Assembly: GCA_016169945.1 (NCBI GenBank)
Contig: JADLSH010000395.1
Span: forward strand, 2,458,501-2,522,500
Source: Trachythela sp. YZ-2020
Lineage: Eukaryota; Cnidaria; Anthozoa; Malacalcyonacea; Clavulariidae
Direction of reading: 5' to 3'
Length of the DNA: 64,000 nt
The stretch's first letter is position 1. The number at the start of each line of letters is the position of its first letter. Below the pieces are notes generated by a model, which saw nothing but the letters and a program-made list of their open reading frames with translations, was not told the DNA's origin and made no database searches. Made by a program: the position numbers and the translations under genes. Shown here piece after piece: positions 1 to 11,127 of the stretch.

Positions 1-617
1 TCATTAACTTTAAGCTGATTTATAGTTGTTGTTTTCGACTTCCTATTAAGTAGTTCATTAATATATTTCCAGCTATCTTTACTGTTTTTGCTGTTTTCTA
101 GATTTATTTTGTAATAATATGTTTTTGCATTCCTTATAAGTTTGGTCACTTGGTTTTTGCATCTTTTATAAGCTTCATAATATGTAGCAGAATTTAATTT
201 CACTGCTTTCTTTTTAAGGTAATCTCTGTGATAGCTTAATTTTTTAATTTCATTGTTCAGCCATGGGCAATATTCATTTCTCACTTTCCTAGATTTGTTT
301 GGAGCATGTGCATCAGAAATCTGAAGAAAATTTTCCTTTCACTCCTGCCATGCGATGTTCGGATCTGAGTTATAAGTGAAATATTTGAACGCTTGTGTTA
401 AGTCATTTTGAAATTCAGTTTCATTCAAGTTTTTAAATTGCCTTGTTTCTATTATCTTCGGCTTCTCTCTAGGTATTCCTATTTTTCTGCAAATATATAC
501 CACATCATGGTCACTTATTCCCAGCTCTATTACACCCGATCCTATAATTTTGATATCGTCAACTTTTGTAATTATGATATCTATCAATGTTTTTGTTAAT
601 CCTGCACGGAAAACCAT
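1..617 (-). mobile_element. LINE (CR1/Rex-like) fragment, endonuclease to RT linker, broken
   Basis: Read on the minus strand, 617-339 encodes the end of an AP-type endonuclease domain with the diagnostic S-D-H triad element (ISDHDVVYICRKIGIPRE), preceded by TLIDIIITK. The same frame continues after a single in-frame TGA (336-338) through SDAHAPNKSRKVRNEYCPWLN and KDSWKYINELLNRKSKTTT, which is the typical linker between endonuclease and reverse transcriptase of CR1/Rex-like LINEs, and runs off the left edge. Homology seems to start near 600, so the copy looks 5'-truncated. The internal stop (where the family normally has a codon between WQE and K) marks it as a dead copy. Assignment to the non-LTR class is firm; the exact clade is from memory. 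Confidence 0.8.
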
Positions 618-627
618 TCGGTAATCC

Positions 628-633
628 TTTATT
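628..633 (-). promoter_or_regulatory. Candidate poly(A) signal AATAAA
   Basis: AATAAA on the minus strand, about 136 nt downstream of the TAG of the three-exon gene. It is the first such hexamer after the stop and lies just before the LINE homology begins. Position and motif only; no transcript evidence. Confidence 0.4.
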
Positions 634-769
634 ACTGTCGTAATTGCTTGTCACATGCACTAAGGCAAACTTATAATCAGACATCTGCATACTACAGAGA
701 TCGAAGCTCAGTCGCAGAGATAAAAGACACATGCATTAACCACCGTGCCACTATACTTCAAATATCAAC

Positions 770-2829
770 CTACTGTTTTTCTCTTTCTTTCTCAATCTGG
801 ATCATGTCCCAAGGATCTACATCATCAGTCTCACTTGAAACATTATATTCATGTTTTGTTGGTTCTTCAAATGATGGTTGAGTGACTGATCTGCCATTAT
901 TTTCCCACGCCCTGTTTGGTGGCGAAATGCTCCTCACAACATGATGACTCTCAGAAATATCACGCCTTTGGAAATGTGAGTCGTTGGACGGGTGCGCGTA
1001 GACTTCGTAAACCTACAACGTAATAGGACACTTATAGCTTCGGCGGAAACAATATCATGATCATGATAATAGAATAACACTTAATAGAGCGCTTTCCATT
1101 AACACGGAAAATTTGGATCAAATCAAAGGAGGTCCATTTTAGCCAGATTTTCAAACAATCTGGACCAGATCTGTCCATCAATACAGAGACATAAATTCTG
1201 GTCTGGCCATTAAATGGAAAGCGCCCTTAAAATCCTTGCAAAAATTCTGTAGGCATGCACTCAGCTGCAAACTAAAAAATTAACATTCATAATGCAAATA
1301 CTCGGGTATTTTTATCCCCCCCCCCCACGTACCCCCGTTAAATGTTGAATTTCACTGCGCATCAGTTAAAGCCACTAGCTTTATCATTATATCAACATTG
1401 CCAGAAGGGTTGAGGGAGGCAAAGCACGCGTTATAATTGTTACCAGAATTGAAGGTTCATAAATTTACCCTTGAAACTGGAAAATACAATAATCATACCT
1501 AAAAATGATGTATTCGCAAGAAATCGCAAGCCTGTATATCTCTTGATTAATACATGCAGTTTTAATTTACGGGTTTAAAGTTTTGTATTAATTTGTATTC
1601 GTATACCTGTTCTTTTTCATCGTCACTGTCATCTGTACTTACTGTTTCGTCCCATTGTTGCTCCTCACTAAAAACAAAGCAAAAAATTCCTTGATAAAAC
1701 TGAACAAATTTTATAATCTACCTTAGTATCTAATTAGCTAACTGACATGCACAATCATACAATATTACCTTTCAACAAATTCGCCTTTAATTTGTCTCCA
1801 TTCTGTGTCATTAGGCGAGTCGTTTCTTTCGGGAATCCAAGTCACTGTGCTGCGCACTGTGTTACTGGATTCATATTGATTCTCGTAATCATTTTGCTCT
1901 TTGTCAAACAACTTTGACCATTCATCTTCGGGAAATGACTGCACTTCGTTTGATCGTGCAGGATAAACAATTTCTTTTGTCATATTCCTATCAGGATTAT
2001 TTCGAACTGGCTCTTGTTGTACATTATCACTCGAAGGCTCCAGTGTAGTCCAGACATCACTCCCAACATTCTGAGCATGCGCTTTGGGACGATAACTATC
2101 AGTCTCATCCTCGCTTTGTGATATTCTCATTGCTTTAACAACTGTGTAGCCACCATTGTCATTATAGTTATATTCATATTCCCTAAATTGCTGACTTCTA
2201 TTCATGTCTGCACTGCTACTAACTTCACTCGGCGTGTTTTCTACTTTCTGCTCAGAAACACGGTCACTGTACTCCTCAAAAGCAATAGGATTTTCCTTCG
2301 TATGTTCAAAGTTTCCTTGAAAGAGATTTGGCTCAGACACAGCTCGAAATAGAGACTGGTTTTTTCTATAAAATTCAAGCAATGATTTTGTTTCTTTCCG
2401 AATCAATTCTTCTTTATCTTCTTCGTCTTCAATGCGTGCCTCAGCTACACCAATAATCTGTCGGTGTTTCTTTATTTCACAATTTATTTTCCACTGCTCT
2501 CCTTTCGTACAGAGAGTAAGTTTAAGTTTTAACTTCTCTATACATTCTTCACTTTGTCGTATAGTTTCCTCTTGGGCGTCCAAGCGTTTTGTAAGTCTGT
2601 CAAAAGCCTTTTTCACAATATGCTCTTGGTTAGTTTGAATAGCAAACGCTCTTTTCTCCGCTTCAGCTCCAATTTCTTTAGCTCGAGTTTCTTGGTAGTT
2701 CTTCACGCCTTTATCTAAAATATTATAGAAAATGCAAAGAAAATATTGTAACGCCTGAATCTTGCTTTTGATTTTAAATTTATCTTGGCCAGCCGACGAT
2801 TTCGAAACGATTTCCGAAGAAAATACCAT
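770..2829 (-). CDS. Three-exon gene, unknown coiled-coil/acidic protein (454 aa)
   Basis: Exons are 2829-1769, 1667-1607 and 1012-770 (minus strand). Splice sites are AAAG|GTAATA, TTTTTAG|T, AACAG|GTATAC and TTGTAG|GTTTAC; the joined frame is open for 454 codons and ends in TAG. Residues about 45-170 are rich in K/E/R with heptad-like spacing (LDAQEETIRQ, CIEKLKLKLTL, EARIEDEEDKEELIRKETKS) and predict a long coiled coil. The rest is polar and acidic, with several W-containing acidic patches (SDVWTTLEP, EDEWSKLFDKE, TEWRQIKGEF, EEQQWDETVSTDDSDDEKE, DVDPWDMIQIEKE) and a SEPNLF motif. I do not recognise the family and see no signal peptide or membrane segment. The ATG sits just inside the first open stretch; a non-coding 5' exon cannot be excluded. 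Confidence 0.75.
1085..1226. mobile_element. MITE-like inverted-repeat element flanked by TTAA
   Basis: The ends are inverted repeats (GCGCTTTCCATTAA at 1089 against TTAAATGGAAAGCGC at 1210-1224). Both sides carry TTAA (1081-1084 and 1227-1230), the target duplication expected of piggyBac-type transposition. It lies in intron 2 of the minus-strand three-exon gene. No coding capacity. Confidence 0.6.
1316..1326. repeat. Poly-C tract (11 C)
   Basis: Eleven consecutive C in an otherwise AT-rich intron; simple sequence, likely length-variable. Confidence 0.8.
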
Positions 2830-3067
2830 TTTGAAAATGAATTTATGAATTAAACAAGAGTTGTTTTAAATGTTATACTTTTTCCAAAGTCATCATCAGG
2901 CAGAACGTGTAATATTATTATAACTTATCTTAATATGTGTATATTGTTTAATTATTCCTCAAGACGGCATTTTCTCCAGAAATTGCTTTTCTAACTGCAA
3001 GACCCAGTTGCATGCATGTTGTGGGGCTAGTGCAATTAACTTCACGAATCACGACCGACGTAGTCAC

Positions 3068-3152
3068 AGTCGCTACAAGCAACTCAGTCATCGATTTGAA
3101 TCAATTCAATCATTGATTTGAACCCTAAATCATAGTCGCTACAAGCAACTCA
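3068..3152 (+). repeat. Short tandem direct repeat, 66-bp period
   Basis: AGTCGCTACAAGCAACTCA occurs at 3068-3086 and again at 3134-3152, with related CAATCATTGA blocks between and after. A small local duplication in a non-coding stretch. Confidence 0.75.
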
Positions 3153-3939
3153 ATCAACTCAATCATTGAATTTATCTTGGGCCCGCAGTAATTGGCCAAC
3201 GCTGTTGCGGTAACCCAGCCATTTATATTATGTTATAATTATTTTAATGTATTGTCCATTGTCCTGTAACTTGTTATTAATGTATGGCGAAGCTGATAAA
3301 AATAAAAAATAAAATAAAAGATTGCCTAGCTTGAGCCAAGTGAAAGAGTGAAATTTATTGTTTCCCGCTGCACCTTTCCCTGCCCAGAACAAATGAAAAT
3401 TTATCAGAACCGCAGTGGGGGAAGTTATATGAAACGATTATATGAATAATTTCAATTATATACTAAGCCCTCGATCTTTATATAGTTTAATGAAGGTTAG
3501 CAATTGTATGTTCTTAGTCTATCAAATATCGATGTTTCCACTTGCAAAAGTCAACATGGTGGAATTAAGTGTATGAACACTTTCTTTGTGCATGGGGTCA
3601 AGTGCTCCTTTTAAATCTCCTTTTCCATGTAAATCGGAATATAGTTAACACAGATATTTCAAGATGCCGATAGCAAGTGTCTGGCAGTGAAAATTAAATT
3701 TTAGGAATGCCTTCTCTAACAGACAACTAAAACCTAATCACAAAACATCAGTCCCTCATCATAGAGACATCAAAAGAAAAACTTAGATCGCTGAGACCTG
3801 AAACTATTGAATAGTGAAAAGAAGATGCTTCTATAGGGAATCGAACTCGAGCATTTGTGTTGGCGTGTCAATGCATTTACCGCTACATTACGAGCGACGG
3901 TCAGTGCCTTTTGTAAGCATATCTCTGGGGGAGCAATTG

Positions 3940-4003
3940 CCCCCCCCCCTGCCCCCCTCCAGGGAAAGGATTTGCCCCCCAGGGAAAGGATTTGCCCCCC
4001 CCC
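3940..4003. repeat. C-rich tandem repeat, 20-bp unit
   Basis: A run of C is followed by two identical copies of AGGGAAAGGATTTGCCCCCC (3961-3980 and 3981-4000) and more C. Simple or minisatellite-type repeat. Confidence 0.8.
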
Positions 4004-5512
4004 AGTACGTAAAGCCATTTCTGCCATCGAAGTGCGAAGCTGGCAGAATTGCTCATGATTGCATGCTGTCAGAATTGCAGTTGATTTACTTGATAATGAG
4101 ATTATGCCTTTCCATAGCGTCCTCCACAGGCATCTTGTGTGTAATTCATATTATTCTTCACCTAATATTTCATAATAGCGATAGATTTCATACAAAAAAT
4201 CGGATAAAATGGCAAAATGCTAGCCTTTCCAAGCCTTGCGACTATTTTCTAGCGTTTCCGCTCAACGGTTTGTTGATAACGCTGAAGTTAATAAATTAAA
4301 GTTTTACAAAATATCTCTTCTGACTCGCGCGTTCGCCAAACCTCGACGGCTCATATTTTTCGTTCTGCCTTTTTTTCCTGTTTTGCCCACCCCCCCCTCC
4401 AGTGAAAATTCCTTAAAAAAGGCACTGTTCTAAATTAATCGCGAATAATCAGCATTAAAGTTTGTACCCAGGTAATCACTACGACGAAAATTTCTACGAC
4501 GATGCTCTGTCCTTGTCTGGTTGTTCATTATTAATACACACTAAGAGTCTAAGTAGAAAAACCTTTAGTAAGATATGCCTGAAACGAGAGCGAATGCACA
4601 CAACCATGTCCTACGCAATAGTCAAACGTTGACACTTCCGAGATGCAGAACCGAACGTTTTAAACGTAGCTTCTTCCCTGCTATGTGTTATGATGTATTT
4701 TTAAACTAATTTTAGACGGTAGTTCTATTCTAAATATACTATGTATTCTTCTGATTTTTACTGTAAAATTCTAATAATTAATGTTTATATAAATTTATTT
4801 AAATTCAGTTTTAACACATTCTTAATTTTATTGTAATATTATACTATGTAATTATATGTACTATGTAAGAATATCGCAATCCACTGTTAATATAGTGCTC
4901 ATGATATTTTAATAAATGAATATGAATTAAAGGTCTTTATTTCAAACAGTTCCGTGAAGATATCCTCGTCATTATTTGAAACGAGAGATAATCAGTGACT
5001 AACTACAACAAGTTTGGACCAAATTTGTTTAGACATAACTGCATATGAGCATACGACATACGCAAAAACGAAACGAATGAATGATAATACGTAAGAATAA
5101 AGACGGAAATTAAAGGCAGAGTCTTCTAATGGAAAATTACTTTGCTTTTACAAAGAAAGATATAAAAATGCATTATGTAAATATAACCAACGCACTAATG
5201 AAGAAAGTCAGTTAGACATCAAATCTATAAATATATAAAAAGACTGAATTGAGTATGCATGCGTAACCTGCAAAGCCCAAAGTAGCTCTATACGTGTTTC
5301 TGAAGGCACCACATGCCATAATAGCCTACTGTTATGCAAAGTATGGCGGCAAACATCATAATTATATGATATAGATTTAACTTTGGTCATTGTCACTGAA
5401 TATTCTGGTATGTTCTATATTCCTCTAGTCTAGACCTGATCCTGTCTTAAAAACATGCATGTCGCCTATGAAAAACATGCATGCAAGGTGACTAATTATA
5501 GGTTATGCTTTA

Positions 5513-5825
5513 ATAGCCCTGCTCACACGATCCGATTTGTCGTATCCGATTTTGATCATTTTGTCGTATCCGACAAATCGGGTCGTGTGAACACTATTAA
5601 AGCGACCTTCCGACAGTCGGATCCATCAGTCTGAAAAATAGGATGGAAATTGAACATGCTCTATTTCCATCCGTCAAGATGAAAAGAAGCCGACTATACC
5701 CAGACCTAAACAGGTCACCGCCAGGGCCTGGTCGCGGGTTAAACACCGGTAAAATCGGATCGTCTGATCATGAACAGGCATCCGATAATCGGATCTGACA
5801 AATCAGATCGTGTGAACAAGCCTTA
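5513..5825. mobile_element. MITE-like element, TIR ...CACACGATC
   Basis: The left end reads GCTCACACGATCCGATTTGT from 5521; the right end GACAAATCAGATCGTGTGAA from 5797 is its reverse complement with few mismatches. A nested copy of the right end at about 5572-5593 makes the left third a palindrome by itself. No open frame of its own. The same end sequence recurs at 12655-12797, so this is a repeat family. Confidence 0.65.
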
Positions 5826-6466
5826 AGAAAATAAATCTAGTTGTTTCTTCACATCACTGCATGCATGGTTCAGTATTTGACTGGTCATCCATGCACAAAT
5901 TACTCATTGTCTTTAAACAAATAATTCGAAACATTTAAAGCATTTTCTACGCAGAAATGTAAACGTTATATTCCAATTTTATCCCTCTACAGTAAGTCTA
6001 AGATAAAGTCGGTCAGCAATGTACAGATATCGATGAACATAGAGTAGCTAATGCATGCATGTAACCGTCTGAACAAAGTAACTTCGTAGATATCACAAAA
6101 CAAACAACGACTGTCAAAATATGTGAGAATATTTATCGTTAATTGACCTTATGTTATTTACAAATATCGACTGATTGCACTTGCTTTTTTCAGTGCAGAT
6201 ACAACGATAGAGAAGCTAAATCCAATAGACAATGCTATACTCAATAGACAATAAGTTGTTATTTTTCACAGCAATGAGCAAACTACAAACATACAACATG
6301 GATATAACTAAAAACTTTACTGTTATACTTATGATTTAGGTGGAGATTCTGATTCAACGTTAAAGATTAAAAGATCGTAAAAGATCTGGATTTTATAAGC
6401 TCTATCTTACGTTCTGAGTCAATATTCCTGAGTTCCAAAAGCTCAGAGTATAAACAAGATTCTTAC

Positions 6467-6776
6467 CTGACACATGTTTATATGTTCGTCTTGACATGGG
6501 TATATTTTTTATTTCATAGGAATTCCATTGCCTCAAAAGCTGATGAAAACACGGCAAACATACAACTGCTCTACCCATTGTGTCAATTTTACCTATAGAT
6601 GACTGTAGATAAGCTAGCTGAGGAAAATATGGACCACGTCGCAACTTTCGTGTCGTCTCAACAATCTTCTCCGTGCCATGTATCGTGTTGCTACAAAATG
6701 TACAAATTCGTCTTCGATCACCAACAACGCCATCTACTTTGATGAATAATTTCGCTTCTTGGGAGTCCAAAAACAT
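6467..6776 (-). CDS. First coding exon of a gene with a CxxC...CxxC module
   Basis: The minus strand from ATG at 6776 encodes 103 residues, then a strong donor TCAG|GTAAGA (intron from 6466, phase 1). An in-frame TGA lies nine codons upstream of the ATG, supporting this start. The peptide has CTFC at residues 25-28 and CLPC at 73-76, spaced like a zinc-binding module. Between and after them are PYFPQLAYLQ and a pattern R-A-x-V-C-x2-C-x3-L-x2-QWN-x2-E-x4-P-x3-R-x-Y. I have a sense of a conserved metazoan nuclear-protein module with this QWN-E-P-R-Y signature but cannot name it reliably. No downstream exon was identified, so the gene may be partial or decaying. Confidence 0.55.
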
Positions 6777-8429
6777 TGTATCGATGAAATACGCTCGATC
6801 TCTTCAATCAATTGTTAACGTGATACAAGCCTAGGCTAGAATAAATGATATCGTTCCTACATGGAATCATTAATTGATTATCTGGTGAAGAGGAAACCCA
6901 CTAAACGGTATCATGTCACGTCATATGTGACAGTCTTTATCTTTAATCACACTCCGTTATCGCCTTATCTTTCAAGATTGTATACAAAACCACAATGATC
7001 TCCTGAATTGCCTTGTTCACGGCTGCCAATAGAATTGCATCTTTTAAGTGCGAAATGTTTCCATGCTTTATTCTTGACAGTCATAAAATTCACTGGCTAT
7101 TTCCGACATCTCTTCACCAGTCATGCAATCAAAGAATCTTTGTTATGATAATATTTTAACAGCCAGGGTCAGCGCAATCATAGAGTCATATTTTTCTTCA
7201 TGTAGGCCTACACAGCAGATTTTTACACTCTTATGGAACAATTTACCCTGTTTTTGCTCGTAAATGTAGTATATTCTCTACCGTATGTTGTTTATCTAAT
7301 TAGTACTCAAATATCTACCTTGTACCGTGTAAAAGTTTCTAATTTACATATGTTTCCTTTTTAAATATAGATAACGAGCATTCTTATAATACACCAACTA
7401 ATTATTTATATTATATCGAAATAAAGAACACGACTAACGAATCATTTGACGTAATTTTGACGTATATATCAGGGTCAAAGCTGCAATGTCTTACAATAGT
7501 GTAACTTTCCGCCATTTCAACGCCGAAGGTGGGCAGACACCAAAAGCTTAAAACACAGCAGCATATATTTGTCCTGCTGTTTGGTATTTTCTCGTGATAT
7601 CGCATTCATAATGTGTTAGAAAAAACCTAGAACAAGAGATATTCCAGCAGATTGGCTACAGAAGAATAATGATCTTAAGGTGCAAGAATAAGGAAAATGT
7701 TAGAGGTCATGAAGAACAACCTGGAAACGTTTCAACTTGCCGTAATAATTTACGTATATATGAATAATGATACGGATCTACTGTTTCCACTTCACAAAGA
7801 AACATCCGGCCATTTTTCGTCATAAAGTTCACCAAGTATAATCGTGACAAGATATTTAAGTTATAGGATGACCGTAACTGAATATTTGGACCACAATGCT
7901 GGACTGCTAAAGAAACATTATTGTTAATCTTGCAATATGGGGTCATATAAACACTCTTCTTCTAATTAAATAAACTTTTAAATAATATATACTTGTACCA
8001 TTATACTGTACTTCTAAAATCTGCGTGTTTTCAGAAGATATAATTAAAATATTATTGAAGACAGTGGATCATGGGTTTATTGGAACGATTTCAGCTTGGT
8101 GAAATCTATTTCTAAATAAATTCTATCCAATACCATAAACGTTTCAATAAACCACAGCTGAAGGTGAGGTTTTGTGAATATTTTGATGTAAATTATAGCT
8201 ACTGCTTTAGAGCCATAAATACTTCGTTCCCGCATCATTTCTCACGGTTATTACACTTAAAACGGTCTATGAAGGTATACATCCGCCACGTTTCAGAAAA
8301 ACCTATAGCACTCCAACATTTGAAGTTCTTGCGATGCATGTAAGTACAGTTTCAATTCTGAAATATTACTATGCATACATGCAGTGGCTTATATTGGAAT
8401 ATGGAAAAATATTTTGACGATAATTATTA

Positions 8430-8500
8430 TATTCTTCTTCTTCATCTTCTCCTTCATCTTCTTCTTGTTCTTGTTCTTCTTTTCTTCTTCTTCCAACTCA
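8430..8500 (+). repeat. CTT-rich polypyrimidine microsatellite
   Basis: Degenerate runs of CTT and CTC such as TTCTTCTTCTTCATCTTCTC; simple sequence. Confidence 0.8.
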
Positions 8501-10350
8501 TCCATTTTGGATCCACAATTACTCCGTTTCGATTACTTTGGAATTCGGTAAGTATTCTTCGTGTGCAGTTTACATTAATGTTCAACGTTGTAAAGTTGAA
8601 CTGGATAGAACTCTTTATTAACGACTTTCTTTATTCGTCATTTACGTAAAATGTTATCCCCAAGATGGCCACATTGCCTTTGAAATATATATATGTTATT
8701 TACCGGCTGCATTCTGAGACCTCGGGAAAATATTTTTCCAGTACGGACCGACCGTAACGTAACGGTAAATAACGTTTTTATTTTTTTCCTTCATGGAAAA
8801 TTGAATTTATATAAGATTCCAGTGTTGTTCGAGATCAGTGGCGTTGCCTAATCAAAACATTTTGCTAAATTTGAAAGCTGACAGTCAAAAATCCCGAAGG
8901 AAACATATATTTTCACATTAAATTCATATACTTTACTCAAGATTATGGCAGCTGTGATATTTTTCTCACTTTTTGGTTGTTCAAGTGTTTTCGTGTTGAT
9001 GTTGAAGTGTTCAAACAGGCTGGTTAACTCGGTACTAGTCTAGGTATAGTGATTCGTCGTCAACTGAATTTGCATGCCTCGGAATTTGAACAAGAATAGG
9101 AATTTGCATTGTTTTATGGACTATAATTTTCCAAATATTTCAAGACACGATGAAAAAGGTATTCATATTTATTCAATTTTTGTTTATGTGCGGTATTTCA
9201 TCGTTAAAACTTGCTAAAACGGTCCGTTTTGAGTAGGGATTCGACTTTACTCTGTCGAAAACATTTGTTTTTTTGTACAATTGAAACGCTGTTTGAGATG
9301 AAAAAACATGTTCACACTGCTGTTTATCTTGTTTTCTTGGAGGAAATTAAACTGACTAATTGTTTTCAAATGTTTTTCACTCCTTTTCATAAACAAAAAT
9401 TTTCAAAAAAATAACTCGAAATCAGAAAATATCAATAGCTGTACGCAAATAAAAAAATAATTTGTCATCTATCGAAACGTCGTGGTTGTTTGACAGAGGA
9501 ACATCTGCATTAGAGAACATTTCTTTTCTCTTTGACATGCACGTGCCGTTCAACAACAAAATTACTTTTTTGATGATTGGATCTGATTGGTAACCTGAAT
9601 TTCCACTCTATACAATTTCCTCCGGCAGACAACTTTCTCTTCAACTTTTCGATTAGGTTGAGCGGTGACGTCACAGCTGGGTTCCAGTCTCATCCTTTCA
9701 GAACGACAGAGACTGGGCCGGGCCCCTATAGTACATCGATATTTCAATTGGTAATTAATTTCTACGACACTAATATTTTTAACTTTTGATGCACGTAAAT
9801 TGAAAAAATACTCACTATCAGCATAAAATTCAAAATATAAGCTGAACTGATGTTAAATTCAATGTAATGGTATGAAGAATATTTAATTTGGAATTGGCCA
9901 GAGTGCAATTACACTGTTACAAGGTGATATGACAAACCAAAAGAAGCATCGTTTTTTGGAGCGGGCTGGTATGAATTGATTACTGGTATCGCTATTTATG
10001 ATAAGGCCAACTCTCAGGCTAACAGCTTCAACATCGGCAATAAATTGTGCTAATAATAAACTACTTTATGCCTACTTACTTCCTATTCCACTTCCTATAT
10101 TTAAATGGCAAACAAAGTTAAGGCTTATAGTTAGGCGTCAATCATTCTCTCGCAATTTAAATCTGTTTAATTTTGAAAATGTATCAGAACATTCGAGTGA
10201 CACTGTAAATTTTAGTCTCCAGTTGTGTCCAACCGAATTAATTAAGCCCACAGCCACAGATTATTGCTTGGGAAAATGCGTGTGTACGTACGCTCTATGT
10301 ATATTAGTGTACTCTGCTCAAGTTAAGAACACTCGAAAGGCGGGTAAATG

Positions 10351-10413
10351 TACTCAGATTAACGATTATCAGACAAGTTATCAGACAAGTACTCAGATTA
10401 ACGATTATCTGAC
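10351..10413 (+). repeat. Direct repeat, 39-bp period
   Basis: TACTCAGATTAACGATTATC occurs at 10351 and again at 10390, each followed by [AT]GACA, with a shorter TTATCAGACAAGT copy between. It lies inside an unsupported open frame. Confidence 0.75.
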
Positions 10414-10895
10414 ATATAGAAAGAAAATTGACGCTTGGTTGATTCCATTGAATTCAGCTGAGCACAATAAAAATTGTAATATATGCATGCTCAAAAGTGA
10501 CTCTGATAAGTCGAAGCTACATAAGAACATTTTAACTAGGCGGCAATTTGCACCGCAATACAGGTCCCAATTCATGTCATAGAAAACGAATCTCGCCGAA
10601 ATTATGGTGCAGAAATTTGCTTGTTTTCCCATATACGTTTGGCGATTTCTTCGACCTCGTTTATAACAGGTGCTGGGATCTGTATTGCGTTGCAAATTGA
10701 TCGTCCCTATATTCTATAAAACACTGTCATTTAACATAACTGTACCTGTCCCAAATTTCTAATAATTTATGGCACAATGGTATCATATTTCAAGAAGGTG
10801 CCAAATTTTGGAAAGCTACTGTAGCTAGCATATAACCATGCAACATGATTGGTTTTGAAAGCAAGTGAAGTGCAAATCAAAGTATAAAATGTATT

Positions 10896-11127
10896 CGGCG
10901 GTTGACTGTTGTGTAAAACTACCTGAAAAATACAATAAGAACTTCGACGTTTCGAGCGAAGTCCCTTCGTCTGGAAGTTAGTAGGGACTTCCAGACGAAG
11001 GGCCTTCGCTCGAAACGTCGAAGTTCTTATTGTCTTTTCAGGTAGTTTACACAACAGTCAACCGACGAATATTTGCTACACTCTACCCACACTGGCACCG
11101 CACGTTCGACGAAATATAAAATGTATT
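10896..11127. mobile_element. Hairpin (foldback) element with 13-bp direct-repeat flanks
   Basis: Arms of about 86 bp (10893-10980 and 10982-11070) are near-perfect inverted repeats and contain TTCGACGTTTCGAGCGAAG and its complement. A non-palindromic tail follows (about 11071-11114). TATAAAATGTATT stands at 10883-10895 and again at 11115-11127, consistent with a target-site duplication. Degenerate relatives occur in introns of the giant gene (27118-27240, 28860-28975, 29840-29965, 44935-45060, 50555-50720). Confidence 0.7.

Larger units (their letters stand above)
2830..6466. other. Non-coding stretch with small repeats and one MITE
   Basis: No gene supported. It holds the 66-bp-period repeat at 3068-3152, C-rich repeats near 3940-4003, an AT-rich part at 4700-4930, and the inverted-repeat element at 5513-5825. 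Open frames here (for example 3814-4299) run through C-tracts and lack exon-like boundaries. Any further exons of the gene starting at 6776 would have to lie here, but I could not identify one. Confidence 0.5.
6777..10882. other. Non-coding stretch, no gene supported
   Basis: Contains a CTT/CTC-rich tract (8430-8500), a short inverted repeat (8073-8090 against 8140-8155) and a 39-bp direct repeat at 10351-10413. Several open frames of 60-194 codons occur but none has exon-like boundaries or recognisable sequence. Confidence 0.5.

Noticed and set aside
3814..4299. 161-codon open frame through the C-rich repeats
   Set aside because: Runs through poly-C minisatellite sequence and overlaps other equally open frames.
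7411..7946. Two minus-strand open frames (64 and 79 codons) as further exons
   Set aside because: Peptides look slightly protein-like but there is no matching acceptor/donor pair, and they lie upstream of the ATG exon at 6776, not downstream.
9998..10582. 194-codon plus-strand open frame
   Set aside because: Contains the 39-bp direct repeat, shows no module similarity, no convincing splice context and an unremarkable composition.
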